64,000 nucleotides of DNA, taken from assembly GCA_021792365.1 (NCBI GenBank), contig JAJYUT010000001.1:744001-808000 (forward strand), read 5' to 3'. Under the pieces are notes generated by a model, which was not told where the DNA came from, did not search any database, and worked only from the letters and a program-made list of their open reading frames with translations. This stretch comes from Pseudomonadota bacterium (GTDB taxonomy: Bacteria; Pseudomonadota; Alphaproteobacteria; Dongiales; Dongiaceae). This document shows, piece after piece, positions 50,189-58,218 of the stretch (its first letter is position 1; every line of letters starts with the position of its first letter). The position numbers and the translations under genes are program-made.

Positions 50189-51745
50189 ATGTTCTCGATC
50201 CGCTCCATCCTCCAGGTCGGCACCTTCACCCTGGCCTCGCGCGTCCTGGGCTTCGTGCGCGACGTGCTGATCGCCGCCCTGATCGGCACCGGGCCGATCG
50301 CGGATGCCTGGTTCGTGGCGCAGCGCCTGCCCAACCTGTTCCGCCGCCTGTTCGCGGAGGGCGCGTTCAACGCCGCCTTCGTGCCGATGTTCGCCGCGCG
50401 CCTGGAGCAGGGCGGGCAGCCGGTCGCGCGCGGCTTCGCGGAGCGTGTGCTGGCCAGCATGCTGGCCTTCATGCTGCTGCTGACGATCGTGGCGGAGATC
50501 GCAATGCCGCTGCTGATCATGATCTTCGCGCCCGGCTTCTTCGACGATCCGGGCAAGTTCGGCCTCACGGTGCTGCTGACCGCGATCGCCTTCCCCTATC
50601 TGCTGTTCATGTTCCTGGCCGCCTTGCTTGGCGGCATCCTCAATTCGCTGCATCGTTTCAGCCATGCGGCGGCGGCGCCGATCCTGCTCAACGTGGTGCT
50701 CACCCTCGGCCTGCTGTTCGTCGCGCCGCATGTGGAGCAGCCGGGCCTGGTCCTCGCCTGGGGCACCACGCTGGCGGGATTGCTGCAGTTCCTGTGGCTG
50801 TACCTTGTGGCGGCGCGGCTGGGCTATGGCCTGCGGCTGCCGCAACCGCGCTTCGACGGGGAGATCCGGCAGGTGGCGAAGCTGATGGTGCCGGGCCTGC
50901 TGAGCGGCGGCCTCGCGCAGATCAGCATCCTGATCGCCACCATCCTTGCCTCCCTGCAGGACCAGGCGGTGTCGTATCTCGCCTATGCCGACCGGCTGTA
51001 CCAGTTGCCGCTGGCGCTGATCGGCGCGGCGATCGGCGTCGTGCTGCTGCCGACCCTGTCGCGCTCCATCCGCGGCGGCCGCGATGCCGAGGCGATGGCG
51101 GCGTTCAATCGCTCGCTGGAATTCGCGGCCCTGCTCATCCTGCCTTCGACCATCGGGCTGATCGTGGCGGCGGAGCCGATCGTGCGCGTGCTCTATGAGC
51201 GCGGCGCCTTCTCGGCCGAGGCGACGCGCAACACCGCGCTGGCGCTGATGGCGATCTCCATCGGCCTGCCGGCCTTCGTGCTCAACAAGACGCTGCAGCC
51301 CGGCTTCTTCGCGCGCGCGGACACGGTGACGCCGTTCAAGTTCTCGGTCGTCACCGTGATCGCGGACATCATCATCTGCCTCGCCCTGTTCTGGTGGCTG
51401 CGGCGCTGGGGCATCGGATTCGTCGGGATCGCACTTGGCACCGGGCTGGCGGCCTGGATCAACAGCGCGCTGCTCTATCGCACGCTGCGCAAGCGCGGGT
51501 TCCTGGTGCTGGATCAGCGCCTGAAGCGCAACCTGCCGCGCCTCGCCGCGGCGAATGCGGCGATGGCGCTGGTCCTGATCGGCGGCCAGCGCGTGCTGGA
51601 CCGGTGGCTGATTGGCTCTTTCTACGAACGCATCGGTTCGCTGGCGCTGCTGGTCGGCGCGGCGGCCCTCGTCTACTTCCTGGTCGTCATCGCACTCGGG
51701 GCCTACACGCTCACCGACTTCAAGCGCCATGCGCTGCGGCGCTGA
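50189..51745 (+). CDS. murJ: Lipid II flippase MurJ
   Basis: The 518-residue protein belongs to the MOP exporter superfamily with about 14 transmembrane helices. MurJ-specific stretches are VLGFVRDVLIAALIGTGPIADAWFVAQRLPNLFRRLFAEGAFNAAFVP at the start, followed by a long run of helices, and RVLYERGAFSAEATRNTALAL near residue 333. The Arg residues in helix 1 and the following loop that line the MurJ cavity (R18, R24 in this numbering, by eye) are kept. It flips lipid II across the inner membrane for peptidoglycan synthesis and is therefore probably essential. Confidence 0.95.
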   Translation: MFSIRSILQVGTFTLASRVLGFVRDVLIAALIGTGPIADAWFVAQRLPNLFRRLFAEGAFNAAFVPMFAARLEQGGQPVARGFAERVLASMLAFMLLLTIVAEIAMPLLIMIFAPGFFDDPGKFGLTVLLTAIAFPYLLFMFLAALLGGILNSLHRFSHAAAAPILLNVVLTLGLLFVAPHVEQPGLVLAWGTTLAGLLQFLWLYLVAARLGYGLRLPQPRFDGEIRQVAKLMVPGLLSGGLAQISILIATILASLQDQAVSYLAYADRLYQLPLALIGAAIGVVLLPTLSRSIRGGRDAEAMAAFNRSLEFAALLILPSTIGLIVAAEPIVRVLYERGAFSAEATRNTALALMAISIGLPAFVLNKTLQPGFFARADTVTPFKFSVVTVIADIIICLALFWWLRRWGIGFVGIALGTGLAAWINSALLYRTLRKRGFLVLDQRLKRNLPRLAAANAAMALVLIGGQRVLDRWLIGSFYERIGSLALLVGAAALVYFLVVIALGAYTLTDFKRHALRR

Positions 51746-51748
51746 CGG

Positions 51749-54289
51749 CTATTCGTTGCGCAGGAACGGCGCGGCCTTGGCGCCGAGCGCGCGCCAGGAG
51801 CCCCAGAAGCCGAGCACCAGCGCGAGGGCGAGGGCAATGGCCAGCACGCCCGCCAGCACCGTCGGCGCGAGGACGAGCTCCGTCTCGAGGTTGAGCGTCA
51901 GGAACAGCCAGGCGCCGAAACTGCCGATGACGATGGCGAGCGCCGCGCTCACCAGCGCGAGCAGCGCGAATTCCCACAGATAGCCGAGCGCGATGTCGCG
52001 CCGCCGCCCGCCCAGCATCTTCAGCAGCACCGCCTCGTAGATCCGCTTCTCGCGCCCGGCAGCCACCGCGCCGGCCAGCACCAGGATGCCGGCGCCGAGC
52101 GTCGCCAGGGCTGTGCCGCGGATCGCGCCGCCGACCTGGGTCAGCAGATCGAGCGCGGTCGCCAGCGCGTCCTTCACGCGGATGGCGGAGATGTTCGGGT
52201 ATTGCGCGGCGACGCGGTTCATCAGCGCGCCTTCCTCGTCCTCCGGCACGCGCACGGTGGCGATGCTGGTCTGCGGCGCGGATTCCATCAGGCCCGGCGA
52301 GAACACCATCACGAAATTGATGGAGAAGGTCGACCAGTCGACCGCGCGCAGATTGGCGATCGTGCCCGTCACCTCGCGGCCCAGCAGGTTGACGGCGATG
52401 GTGTCGCCGATCTTGAGGCCGAAAGCCTCGGCAGTGCCGCTGTCGAGCGAGATCAGCGGATCGCCTTTGTAGTCTGCCGGCCACCAATCGCCGGCGACGA
52501 CATTGGCATTGGGCGGCGGCGCCGCCGACCAGGTGAGGCCACGGTCGCCGCGCAGGATCCATTCATGGTCCTTGGGCGGCGTGATGCGTTCCACCGGCAC
52601 GTCGTTCATGCGCACGATGCGGCCGCGCAGCATCGGCACGCGCTGGAAATCGTCAGCCCCGGGGGTCGCCATCACGGTCGATTGCAGGCCTGCCACCTGG
52701 TTCGGCTGAATGTCGATGAAATAGAAGCTCGGCGCGCGCGCCGGCATGGAACGCGCGAAGTCGTTGAGGATGCTGTGCTGGATCAGCGCCACCACGATCA
52801 TCACCGTGAGGCCGAGTCCGATGGAGAGCACGATGCTGGCGACCGGCGCGGAGCGGCGGCCGAGCGTGGCAAGGGCGAAGCGCAGGGCGCGCGCGCCCCG
52901 GCCGGGCTTCAGGCGGCGTTGCCCGGCATGGGCGGCCGCCTGGATCAGCGCGGCCAGACCGCGGAACGCCGCCAGGGTCGCGATCGCGGCGAGCGCGAAA
53001 GCGCCGGCCAGCAGCTTGTTCTCCGCCGCCGCGATCACCACCACCGCCAAGGCGAGCCCGGCCGCGCCGACCGCGATGACGTCCTTGCGGTTGACGGTGC
53101 CAAGCTCGACCGCGGCGGCGCGGAACAACTGCGCCGGCTTGGTGCGGCGCGCGCGCAGCAGCGAGGGCAGCGAGAAGGCGAAGGCGGTGAGCGCGCCGAA
53201 GGCCGCGGCCTGCAGCAGCGGCTGCCAGTAGATGCCGGTCGCGAGGTCGACGTCCATCTGCGCCAGCGAGGCCTTGAAGACGAAGGGCGCGGCGCCGCCG
53301 ATCGCCAGCGCGATGATGATGGCGATGGCCGCCATCACGCCGATGGTGATGAGGTTGACGGAGGCGATCTGGCCGGAGGTCGCGCCGACGCATTTCAGCA
53401 TGGCGATTGTGCGCGCCTTGCCCTCCAGATGCGCGCGCACGGCGTTGGCGATGCCCAGGCCGCCGATCAGGAGCGCGCTGAGACCGATGAGATCGAGATA
53501 GGCGCGGGTGTTCTCGAGGAAATTGCGCGTGCGCGCGCCGGCATCCTCGAGCTGGCGGATGCGCCAGCCGGCATTGGGGAACGCGGCGTTGAGCGCGGTC
53601 GCCGCGGCGGCGCGATCGGCCTGCGGCGGCATCTTGATGCGATAGGAGTGATAGACCAGGCTGCCGGGCTGGACGAGGCCGGTGGCGTCCAGCGCTTCCT
53701 GCGAGATCAGGAGGCGCGGGCCGAAGGCGAAGACCTGGGTGGTGGAATCGGGCTCGCGCTCGATCGCGGCGGTGATGAGGAATTCCGTATTGCCGACACC
53801 AACGCGGTCGCCGACCTTCAGCCCCGCGCGCTGCAGCAGCACGCGATGCGCCAGCGCGCCGTAGGTGCCATCCGGCTGGCGCGCGAGGAGCTCGGCGAGC
53901 GGCTTCCGGTCGGTCAGGGTCAGCGCGCCGTAGAGCGGGTAGACGTCGTCGGCGCCTTTCAGCTCCACCAGCACCGGCAGCGCGCCGTCGCTGGTCGGCT
54001 TGGCCATCGCGCGCATCTCGATGACATGCGAGATCTGGCCCAGGCGCTGGATCGCCGCCAGCTCGTCGGGCGTGGCCGCGCGGTGCGTGAGGCGCACCTC
54101 CATGTCGCCGCCCAGGATCGCCTTCGCGTTGGCCGCGATGCCGTTGATCGCCGCCGCGCTGATGGAGCCGATGCCGGCAATGGCGGCGACCCCGAGGACG
54201 AGGCACGCGATGAACAGCCGGAAACCGTGCGTGCCGGCGCGCAATTCGCGCGCTGCGAGACGGAACGGGAGGAGGACGGAGCGGGTCAT
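51749..54289 (-). CDS. FtsX-type ABC transporter permease, YbbP-like
   Basis: The 846-residue protein has an N-terminal helix (FRLFIACLVLGVAAIAGIGSI), a large periplasmic MacB-like domain, FtsX-type helical blocks at about 262-385 and 720-840 (LIGLSALLIGGLGIANAVRAHLEGKARTIAMLK; ALATLGAGILVLAGAVAAGREKRIYEAVLLKMLG) and two further helices in between. This is the YbbP arrangement with ten helices. The ATPase partner is encoded upstream at 54462-55184, interrupted only by a 102-bp palindromic element. YbbAP-type transporters are thought to move hydrophobic or lipid-linked compounds, acting with the TesA-type esterase encoded next door. Confidence 0.87.
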   Translation of the reverse strand: MTRSVLLPFRLAARELRAGTHGFRLFIACLVLGVAAIAGIGSISAAAINGIAANAKAILGGDMEVRLTHRAATPDELAAIQRLGQISHVIEMRAMAKPTSDGALPVLVELKGADDVYPLYGALTLTDRKPLAELLARQPDGTYGALAHRVLLQRAGLKVGDRVGVGNTEFLITAAIEREPDSTTQVFAFGPRLLISQEALDATGLVQPGSLVYHSYRIKMPPQADRAAAATALNAAFPNAGWRIRQLEDAGARTRNFLENTRAYLDLIGLSALLIGGLGIANAVRAHLEGKARTIAMLKCVGATSGQIASVNLITIGVMAAIAIIIALAIGGAAPFVFKASLAQMDVDLATGIYWQPLLQAAAFGALTAFAFSLPSLLRARRTKPAQLFRAAAVELGTVNRKDVIAVGAAGLALAVVVIAAAENKLLAGAFALAAIATLAAFRGLAALIQAAAHAGQRRLKPGRGARALRFALATLGRRSAPVASIVLSIGLGLTVMIVVALIQHSILNDFARSMPARAPSFYFIDIQPNQVAGLQSTVMATPGADDFQRVPMLRGRIVRMNDVPVERITPPKDHEWILRGDRGLTWSAAPPPNANVVAGDWWPADYKGDPLISLDSGTAEAFGLKIGDTIAVNLLGREVTGTIANLRAVDWSTFSINFVMVFSPGLMESAPQTSIATVRVPEDEEGALMNRVAAQYPNISAIRVKDALATALDLLTQVGGAIRGTALATLGAGILVLAGAVAAGREKRIYEAVLLKMLGGRRRDIALGYLWEFALLALVSAALAIVIGSFGAWLFLTLNLETELVLAPTVLAGVLAIALALALVLGFWGSWRALGAKAAPFLRNE

Positions 54290-54320
54290 GATTGTGCCTA
54301 TAAGAGCCCGCTCCCGATGC

Positions 54321-54422
54321 CGTCATGGCAAGGCTTGGCCTTGCCATCCACGAGTTTCGCTCGGCCGTGCCGCGTTGGTGCAGGAAGACTCGCAAATCCC
54401 AAGGCCAAGCCTTGGGATGACG
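54321..54422. repeat. Dispersed palindromic repeat, family B, gene-less copy
   Basis: 102 bp with ends CGTCAT and ATGACG. The left end folds as GGCAAGGC-TTG-GCCTTGCC and the right as CCCAAGGC-CAA-GCCTTGGG, so both ends are hairpins. The segment CATCCACGAG ... CGGCCGTG after the left hairpin matches the sequence that leads into the GTG start codon of the GIY-YIG gene in the longer element at 57071-57460. It lies between ybbP- and ybbA-like genes of one operon. Confidence 0.8.
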
Positions 54423-54461
54423 GAGTATGTTGCAGAATTGGTGCGTTCGACTGAGGCTGCA

Positions 54462-55184
54462 TCACGCCGCCACCCGTGCGCTGTCGCGGACGATGTGGCC
54501 GTCGGCCATGTGGAGCTGGCGGCGGCAGCGGGCGGCGAGGGAAGGATCGTGCGTGATGAGCAGGAGGGTCGCGCCGATCGCGTGCGCGCGCTCGAACATG
54601 AGGTCGATGATCCTGGCGCCGGTGTCGAGGTCGAGGTTGCCGGTCGGCTCGTCCGCCAGCAGGATCTTCGGGCGCGGCGCCAGGGCGCGCGCCAGCGCCA
54701 CGCGCTGCTGCTCGCCGCCGGACAATTGCGAGGGATAATGGCTCAGGCGATGCGCGAGGCCGACGGCGGAGAGGGCGGCCTCCGCGCGCGCGAACGCATC
54801 CGGCGCGCCGGAGAGCTCGAGCGGCACCGCGACATTCTCCAGCGCGCTCATGGTGGGGATGAGGTGAAAGCTCTGGAACACGATGCCGACCTGCTCGCGC
54901 CGCAACAAGGCGAGATCATCCTCCGACATCCTGGTGATCTCGCGGCCGGAGAGCGCGATGCGCCCGCCGGTCGGCTGCTCCAGCCCGGCGATCAGCAGCA
55001 ACAGCGAGGTCTTGCCGGAACCGGAGGGGCCCACGAGACTTACCGTTTCACCCCCGTCAATGTGAAGATGGATGTCCTGCAGGATGTTGACGCGACCGGC
55101 CTCGCTCGCCAGTGTCAGGGATACGTTCTCAAGATGGATCGCCGGGATGGCCGGGCTTATGCATTCAATGCTGCCTTCGTTCAC
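54462..55184 (-). CDS. ABC transporter ATP-binding protein, YbbA-like
   Basis: From the GTG at 55184 (AAAGGTGAG upstream) the protein has 240 residues; the frame is open to 55292. Motifs: Walker A GPSGSGKTSLLLLIAG, Q-loop VFQSFHLIPTMSALENV, signature LSGGEQQRVALARAL, Walker B ILLADEPTGNLD. This is the LolD/MacB/YbbA subgroup that pairs with FtsX-type permeases, here the gene at 51749-54289. Its start region overlaps by about 17 bases with the start of the divergent tesA-like gene, the same divergent pairing as ybbA-tesA in enterobacteria. Confidence 0.88.
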   Translation of the reverse strand: MNEGSIECISPAIPAIHLENVSLTLASEAGRVNILQDIHLHIDGGETVSLVGPSGSGKTSLLLLIAGLEQPTGGRIALSGREITRMSEDDLALLRREQVGIVFQSFHLIPTMSALENVAVPLELSGAPDAFARAEAALSAVGLAHRLSHYPSQLSGGEQQRVALARALAPRPKILLADEPTGNLDLDTGARIIDLMFERAHAIGATLLLITHDPSLAARCRRQLHMADGHIVRDSARVAA

Positions 55185-55821
55185 GCGTCTCACCTTTCGA
55201 ATCGCCGCTGCATATCTTGTGGTCCTCGCCCTGGTCTCACCGGCGCGCGCCGCTGATCCCATCCGCATCCTGGCCTTCGGCGATTCCCTCACGGCGGGCT
55301 ACGGGCTGCCCGAGGCGGAGACGCTGACCGCCCGGCTCGCGGACGCCCTCAACAAGATGGGTCGGCCAGCGGCTGTGATCAATGGTGGTGTTTCCGGCGA
55401 CACGACGGCGGACGGCCTCACCCGAATCGACTGGGCGCTCGCCGACAAGCCCCAGATCATGATCCTGGCGCTGGGCGCCAACGATATGTTGCGGGGCATC
55501 GATCCGGCCTCCACGCGCGCCAACCTGGAAGGAATTATCGAAAAGGCCAGGGGTGCCGGCGTGGAGGTGGTGCTCGCGGGCATGCTGGCCCCGCCCAATC
55601 TCGGCACCGAGTACAAGAGCGCGTTCGATGCCATCTATCCAGGGCTGGCGAAGGCGCATAATCTCCTGCTCATGCCATTCCTGCTACAGGACGTGGCGCA
55701 GATTTCCGACCTCAATCAGGGGGATGGGATTCATCCCAACGGCAATGGCATCGAGGTGATGGTGCGCAATCTCCTGCCCTATGTGACGCAGGCGATGGAC
55801 AGAGTGGAGTCATCATCGTGA
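55168..55821 (+). CDS. tesA: SGNH/GDSL arylesterase, TesA-like
   Basis: From the ATG at 55168 the product has 217 residues: a signal peptide (FRIAAAYLVVLALVSPARA) then the SGNH hydrolase blocks FGDSLTAGYG (nucleophile Ser), VSGDTT, LALGANDMLRG and the Asp-x-x-His of GDGIHPNGNG. It is a periplasmic thioesterase/lysophospholipase/arylesterase of the TesA type. The frame is open to 55072; 55159 is another possible ATG. It is divergent from ybbA, with overlapping starts, and its stop overlaps the GTG start of the FIST gene, so those two are translationally coupled. Confidence 0.9.
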   Translation: MLPSFTRLTFRIAAAYLVVLALVSPARAADPIRILAFGDSLTAGYGLPEAETLTARLADALNKMGRPAAVINGGVSGDTTADGLTRIDWALADKPQIMILALGANDMLRGIDPASTRANLEGIIEKARGAGVEVVLAGMLAPPNLGTEYKSAFDAIYPGLAKAHNLLLMPFLLQDVAQISDLNQGDGIHPNGNGIEVMVRNLLPYVTQAMDRVESSS

Positions 55822-57017
55822 CGCGCTTCCGCGCCGGACATGCGGCCGGCGCCGATTGGCGCGAAGCGGTCGATGCCTGCCTCAAGGAGCTGATGCAGGC
55901 GCCACGCGCCGCCGCACGAGCGAATCAGCCCAGGACGAAATCCCCGGGATCGAATCCGTCGCGGACAAGTCCGCCAGGGACGAATCACTTGGGCTTCCTC
56001 TATGTCACCGACGTGATCGCCGAGCAGGCGGGGGAGATCCTGGACCGCCTGCGCCGCGAGACCGGCGTCGAGCATTGGATCGGCGCGACCGGCATTGGCA
56101 TCCTCGGCGCCTCGGCCCAGGGCAGCGGCGAGTATTACGACCAGCCGGCGGTCAGCGCGCTGATCGCCGACCTGCCGGACGATTCCTTCCGCGTATTTCC
56201 GGGCCGCGGCGACGACGCGGCCGGCGCGGGCAGCGATTGGTTCGAGACGCAGCGTCCCAACGTGGCGATCGTGCACGCCGATCCGCGCGCCCAGCGCCTG
56301 CCGGTGATGCTGGACCGGCTGGCGGAGGCCAGCGGGGCCTTCCTGGTCGGCGGCCTCGCCTCCTCGCGCGGGCCGATGGTGCAGATCGCGGGCGAGGTCA
56401 GTGAAGGCGGCGCCTCCGGCGCCTGGATCGGCTCCTCGATCGAGCTGGTGGCCGGCCTCAGCCAGGGCTGCGCGCCGATCGGCCCCGCGCATATCGCCAC
56501 CACGGCGCAGAAGAACGTGGTGATGGAGATCGACGGACGGCCCGCCCTCGACGTCTTCAAGGAGGAGATCGGCGACGTGCTGGCGCGCAACCTGGAGCGC
56601 TGCGCCAACTTCATCTATGCCGCGCTGCCGGTCGGCGGCTCGGACACCGGCGACTACCTGGTGCGCAACCTGATGGGCATCGATCCCAACAAGGGCTGGA
56701 TCGCGATCGGCGACCACATCGAATCAGGGGACGGGATCATGTTCACCAAGCGCGACCGCCCCAGCGCCAACGCCGATCTGGTGAAAATGCTCGACCGCCT
56801 GAAGAAGCGCATCACGCGGCCGATCCAGGGCGGGCTCTATTTCTCCTGCCTGTCGCGCGGGCACAACCTGTTCGGCGATGCGGGGACGGAGATGGCGATC
56901 CTGCGCGAGCAACTGGGCGATATCCCGCTCGCCGGCTTCTTCGCCAATGGCGAGATCAGCCACCGCCGCCTCTACGGCCACACCGGCGTCCTCGCCCTGT
57001 TCGTGGAACCGGAATAA
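55818..57017 (+). CDS. FIST-domain signal transduction protein
   Basis: The 399-residue protein has FIST_N (about 60-225: GFLYVTDVIAEQAGEILDRLRRETGVEHWIGATGIGILG) and FIST_C (about 235-385: GRPALDVFKEEIG; CLSRGHNLFGDAGTEMAILREQLGDIPLAGFFANGEI). FIST modules are small-molecule sensors often found with histidine kinases or diguanylate cyclases, but this one stands alone. The region at residues 36-58 is a Pro/Ser/Arg-rich insertion not expected in the fold. Start GTG at 55818 with GGAG upstream, overlapping the tesA stop. Confidence 0.85.
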   Translation: MTRFRAGHAAGADWREAVDACLKELMQAPRAAARANQPRTKSPGSNPSRTSPPGTNHLGFLYVTDVIAEQAGEILDRLRRETGVEHWIGATGIGILGASAQGSGEYYDQPAVSALIADLPDDSFRVFPGRGDDAAGAGSDWFETQRPNVAIVHADPRAQRLPVMLDRLAEASGAFLVGGLASSRGPMVQIAGEVSEGGASGAWIGSSIELVAGLSQGCAPIGPAHIATTAQKNVVMEIDGRPALDVFKEEIGDVLARNLERCANFIYAALPVGGSDTGDYLVRNLMGIDPNKGWIAIGDHIESGDGIMFTKRDRPSANADLVKMLDRLKKRITRPIQGGLYFSCLSRGHNLFGDAGTEMAILREQLGDIPLAGFFANGEISHRRLYGHTGVLALFVEPE

Positions 57018-57019
57018 GG

Positions 57020-57043
57020 GCCCATTGGGCTAGCCCAATGGGC
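57020..57043. repeat. Perfect 24-bp palindrome after the FIST gene
   Basis: GCCCATTGGGCT is followed directly by its exact complement AGCCCAATGGGC, starting three bases after the stop codon. It would form a hairpin in RNA and may end or stabilise the tesA-FIST transcript, although no T-tract follows. It lies 28 bases before the left end of the GIY-YIG element. Confidence 0.65.
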
Positions 57044-57070
57044 TCTGGCCCGGCCGACCTCCGCTCCTCC

Positions 57071-57460
57071 CGTCATGGCCAAGCTTGGCTTGGCCATCCA
57101 CGAGTTCGGCCGTGACCAAGCAACGCCAGGCTTGGCTCTACATCATGGCGAACAAGCCAAATGGAACGATTTACGTAGGTGTTACAAACGATCTTGCCCG
57201 GCGTGCATGGGAACATAGAACAGGTGCCGTCCCGGGCTTCACCAAACGCTATGGGCTGAAGCGGCTGGTCTACGCCGAGCCGCACGAGACGATGCCTCAG
57301 GCCATCACGCGGGAGAAGAACGTCAAGAGCTGGCCTCGCGCTTGGCGTATTCGGTTGATCACCGCCGCCAATCCTGGTTGGGAGGATCTATACGAGGCGC
57401 TTTTGCAATGAGCCGCGATGCGTCACACGCGTGGATGCCAAGCCAAGCTTGGCCATGACG
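57071..57460. mobile_element. GIY-YIG element bounded by 31/32-bp inverted repeats (family B)
   Basis: The left end (57071-57102, starting CGTCATGGCCAAGCTTGGCT) and the right end (57430-57460, ending AGCTTGGCCATGACG) are inverted copies that differ by a single missing base. Each contains the self-complementary word GCCAAGCTTGGC. Between them lies only a gene for a small GIY-YIG nuclease whose GTG start codon is ten bases inside the left repeat boundary. No target duplication is visible. A 102-bp relative without the gene is at 54321-54422. I read this as a small mobile or mobilisable unit; movement is inferred from architecture. Confidence 0.7.
57112..57411 (+). CDS. Small GIY-YIG nuclease domain protein
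   Basis: From the GTG at 57112 the product has 99 residues; the frame is open from a TTG at 57085 inside the left repeat. The single domain is complete: LYIMANKPNGTIYVGVTNDLARRAWEHR carries the 'LYI...IYVG' pair that stands for GIY-YIG and the catalytic Arg, and REKNVKSWPRAWRIRLI supplies the Glu and a basic helix. Such stand-alone nucleases (related to UPF0213/YhbQ) occur in many copies in some alphaproteobacteria. The gene fills the space between long inverted repeats. I infer that the enzyme cuts at, or was mobilised with, those hairpins. Confidence 0.85.
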   Translation: MTKQRQAWLYIMANKPNGTIYVGVTNDLARRAWEHRTGAVPGFTKRYGLKRLVYAEPHETMPQAITREKNVKSWPRAWRIRLITAANPGWEDLYEALLQ

Positions 57461-57522
57461 GGGGTATAAGCGAGTCCAGCCGCGGACACCGATCGCTCGA
57501 ATTTTACGAAAAATGTGCGCTG

Positions 57523-57663
57523 TTACTGCGGCGTGTATCCGGTGGAGCCGCCGAGCGTGAAGCGGTCCTGCTGCGCGCGATGCTCCATGCGCTCGATCAC
57601 GGCAAAGCCCATGGTCAGGACCGCTACGAACAGGATCGACAGAACGGTGATTGGCCTTCGCAT
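57523..57663 (-). CDS. 46-residue single-pass membrane protein, ERxExRAxQDR tail
   Basis: From the ATG at 57663 the product is MRRPITVLSILFVAVLTMG plus a short tail that begins FAVIERMEHRAQQDRFTLGG and ends TPQ. One hydrophobic helix follows a basic N-terminus, with a charged tail after it. The gene at 57892-58068 encodes a second protein of the same design with the matching tail ERLEQRATQDRLTIGD. Conservation of the tail between the two argues for a real gene although the ribosome-binding site is poor. The topology suggests N-in or a cleaved signal. Function unknown. Confidence 0.55.
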   Translation of the reverse strand: MRRPITVLSILFVAVLTMGFAVIERMEHRAQQDRFTLGGSTGYTPQ

Positions 57664-57859
57664 ATTTTTTAACCGCGCGTGTTGCGCCGCGGTTCCCTCT
57701 CCGACCGTCATCATGCGGCAGCTTGTTTGAGTACTCGTTAATGCGGCGCGTCCCGCGTGCAGAAATGCGCGCCAAGTGCGGCGAGTCACGTCTGCATGTG
57801 TCTTAAGACGAACGATGTGATGCTCACCGACGCGGTGCTCGCCCGACAACGCCGCGAGG

Positions 57860-57879
57860 ATCGCGAAAATTTTCGCGAT
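57860..57879. promoter_or_regulatory. Perfect 20-bp palindrome ATCGCGAAAATTTTCGCGAT
   Basis: It lies 12 bases behind the stop of the 58-residue membrane protein gene and about 200 bases before the 46-residue one. A perfect palindrome with an AT centre may bind a dimeric regulator or form a terminator hairpin; no T-tract follows. Confidence 0.5.
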
Positions 57880-57891
57880 GTTGTGCCGGGC

Positions 57892-58068
57892 CTAATGCTG
57901 CGCCGTGACATCGCCGATGGTGAGGCGGTCCTGCGTGGCGCGCTGCTCGAGGCGCTCGGCGAGCGCGCCGCCGATGGACAGCGCGAGCATGACAAGCAAT
58001 GCGGCGAGCGCCAACGGGCGCGCCAGCGGGCGGGAAAACGACTGAAGGTTGGAAATGGTCTTGGTCAT
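57892..58068 (-). CDS. 58-residue single-pass membrane protein, ERxExRAxQDR tail
   Basis: The frame runs from the ATG at 58068 to a TAG at 57892. The product has a basic start (MTKTISNLQSFSRPLARP), one hydrophobic segment (LALAALLVMLALSIGGALA) and the tail ERLEQRATQDRLTIGDVTAQH. The tail matches that of the neighbouring 46-residue protein at the positions E-R-x-E-x-R-A-x-Q-D-R-x-T-x-G. AGGGG lies about nine bases before the start. The hydrophobic part ending in ALA could equally be a cleaved signal peptide, which would release a peptide of about 21 residues. Confidence 0.55.
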   Translation of the reverse strand: MTKTISNLQSFSRPLARPLALAALLVMLALSIGGALAERLEQRATQDRLTIGDVTAQH

Positions 58069-58151
58069 CTGAATGATCCCCTGATCCTCATCGGACCAGC
58101 TTCGAGGCCCCTTTCGGCTTTTTGATGTGCTAAAAATGGCGATCCTTGGGC

Positions 58152-58171
58152 ATCGGGGCTGTGACCCCGAT
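58152..58171. other. Hairpin upstream of the aldo/keto reductase gene
   Basis: ATCGGGG-CTGTGA-CCCCGAT, a perfect 7-bp stem with a six-base loop, lies 48 bases before the start codon at 58219. It could be an operator or a leader hairpin; nothing further can be said. Confidence 0.4.
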
Positions 58172-58218
58172 CACCGGCCCGCCCAAAATCACGAACCTCT
58201 CGCTCATCAGGAAAACCG

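Noticed and set aside
46567-51730. 712- and 522-codon minus-strand frames opposite glnD and murJ
   Set aside because: GlnD and MurJ are unambiguous on the plus strand; the opposite frames have no recognisable domain and shadow-like composition.
52202-54454. 750-codon plus-strand frame opposite the ybbP-like permease
   Set aside because: Charged low-complexity translation, antisense to a clear FtsX-type permease.
55920-55990. Tandem-like repeats (GGACGAAATCC, GGACGAATC) in the FIST gene
   Set aside because: They are too imperfect and short to call a repeat array; they encode a Pro/Ser-rich insertion and are noted only there.
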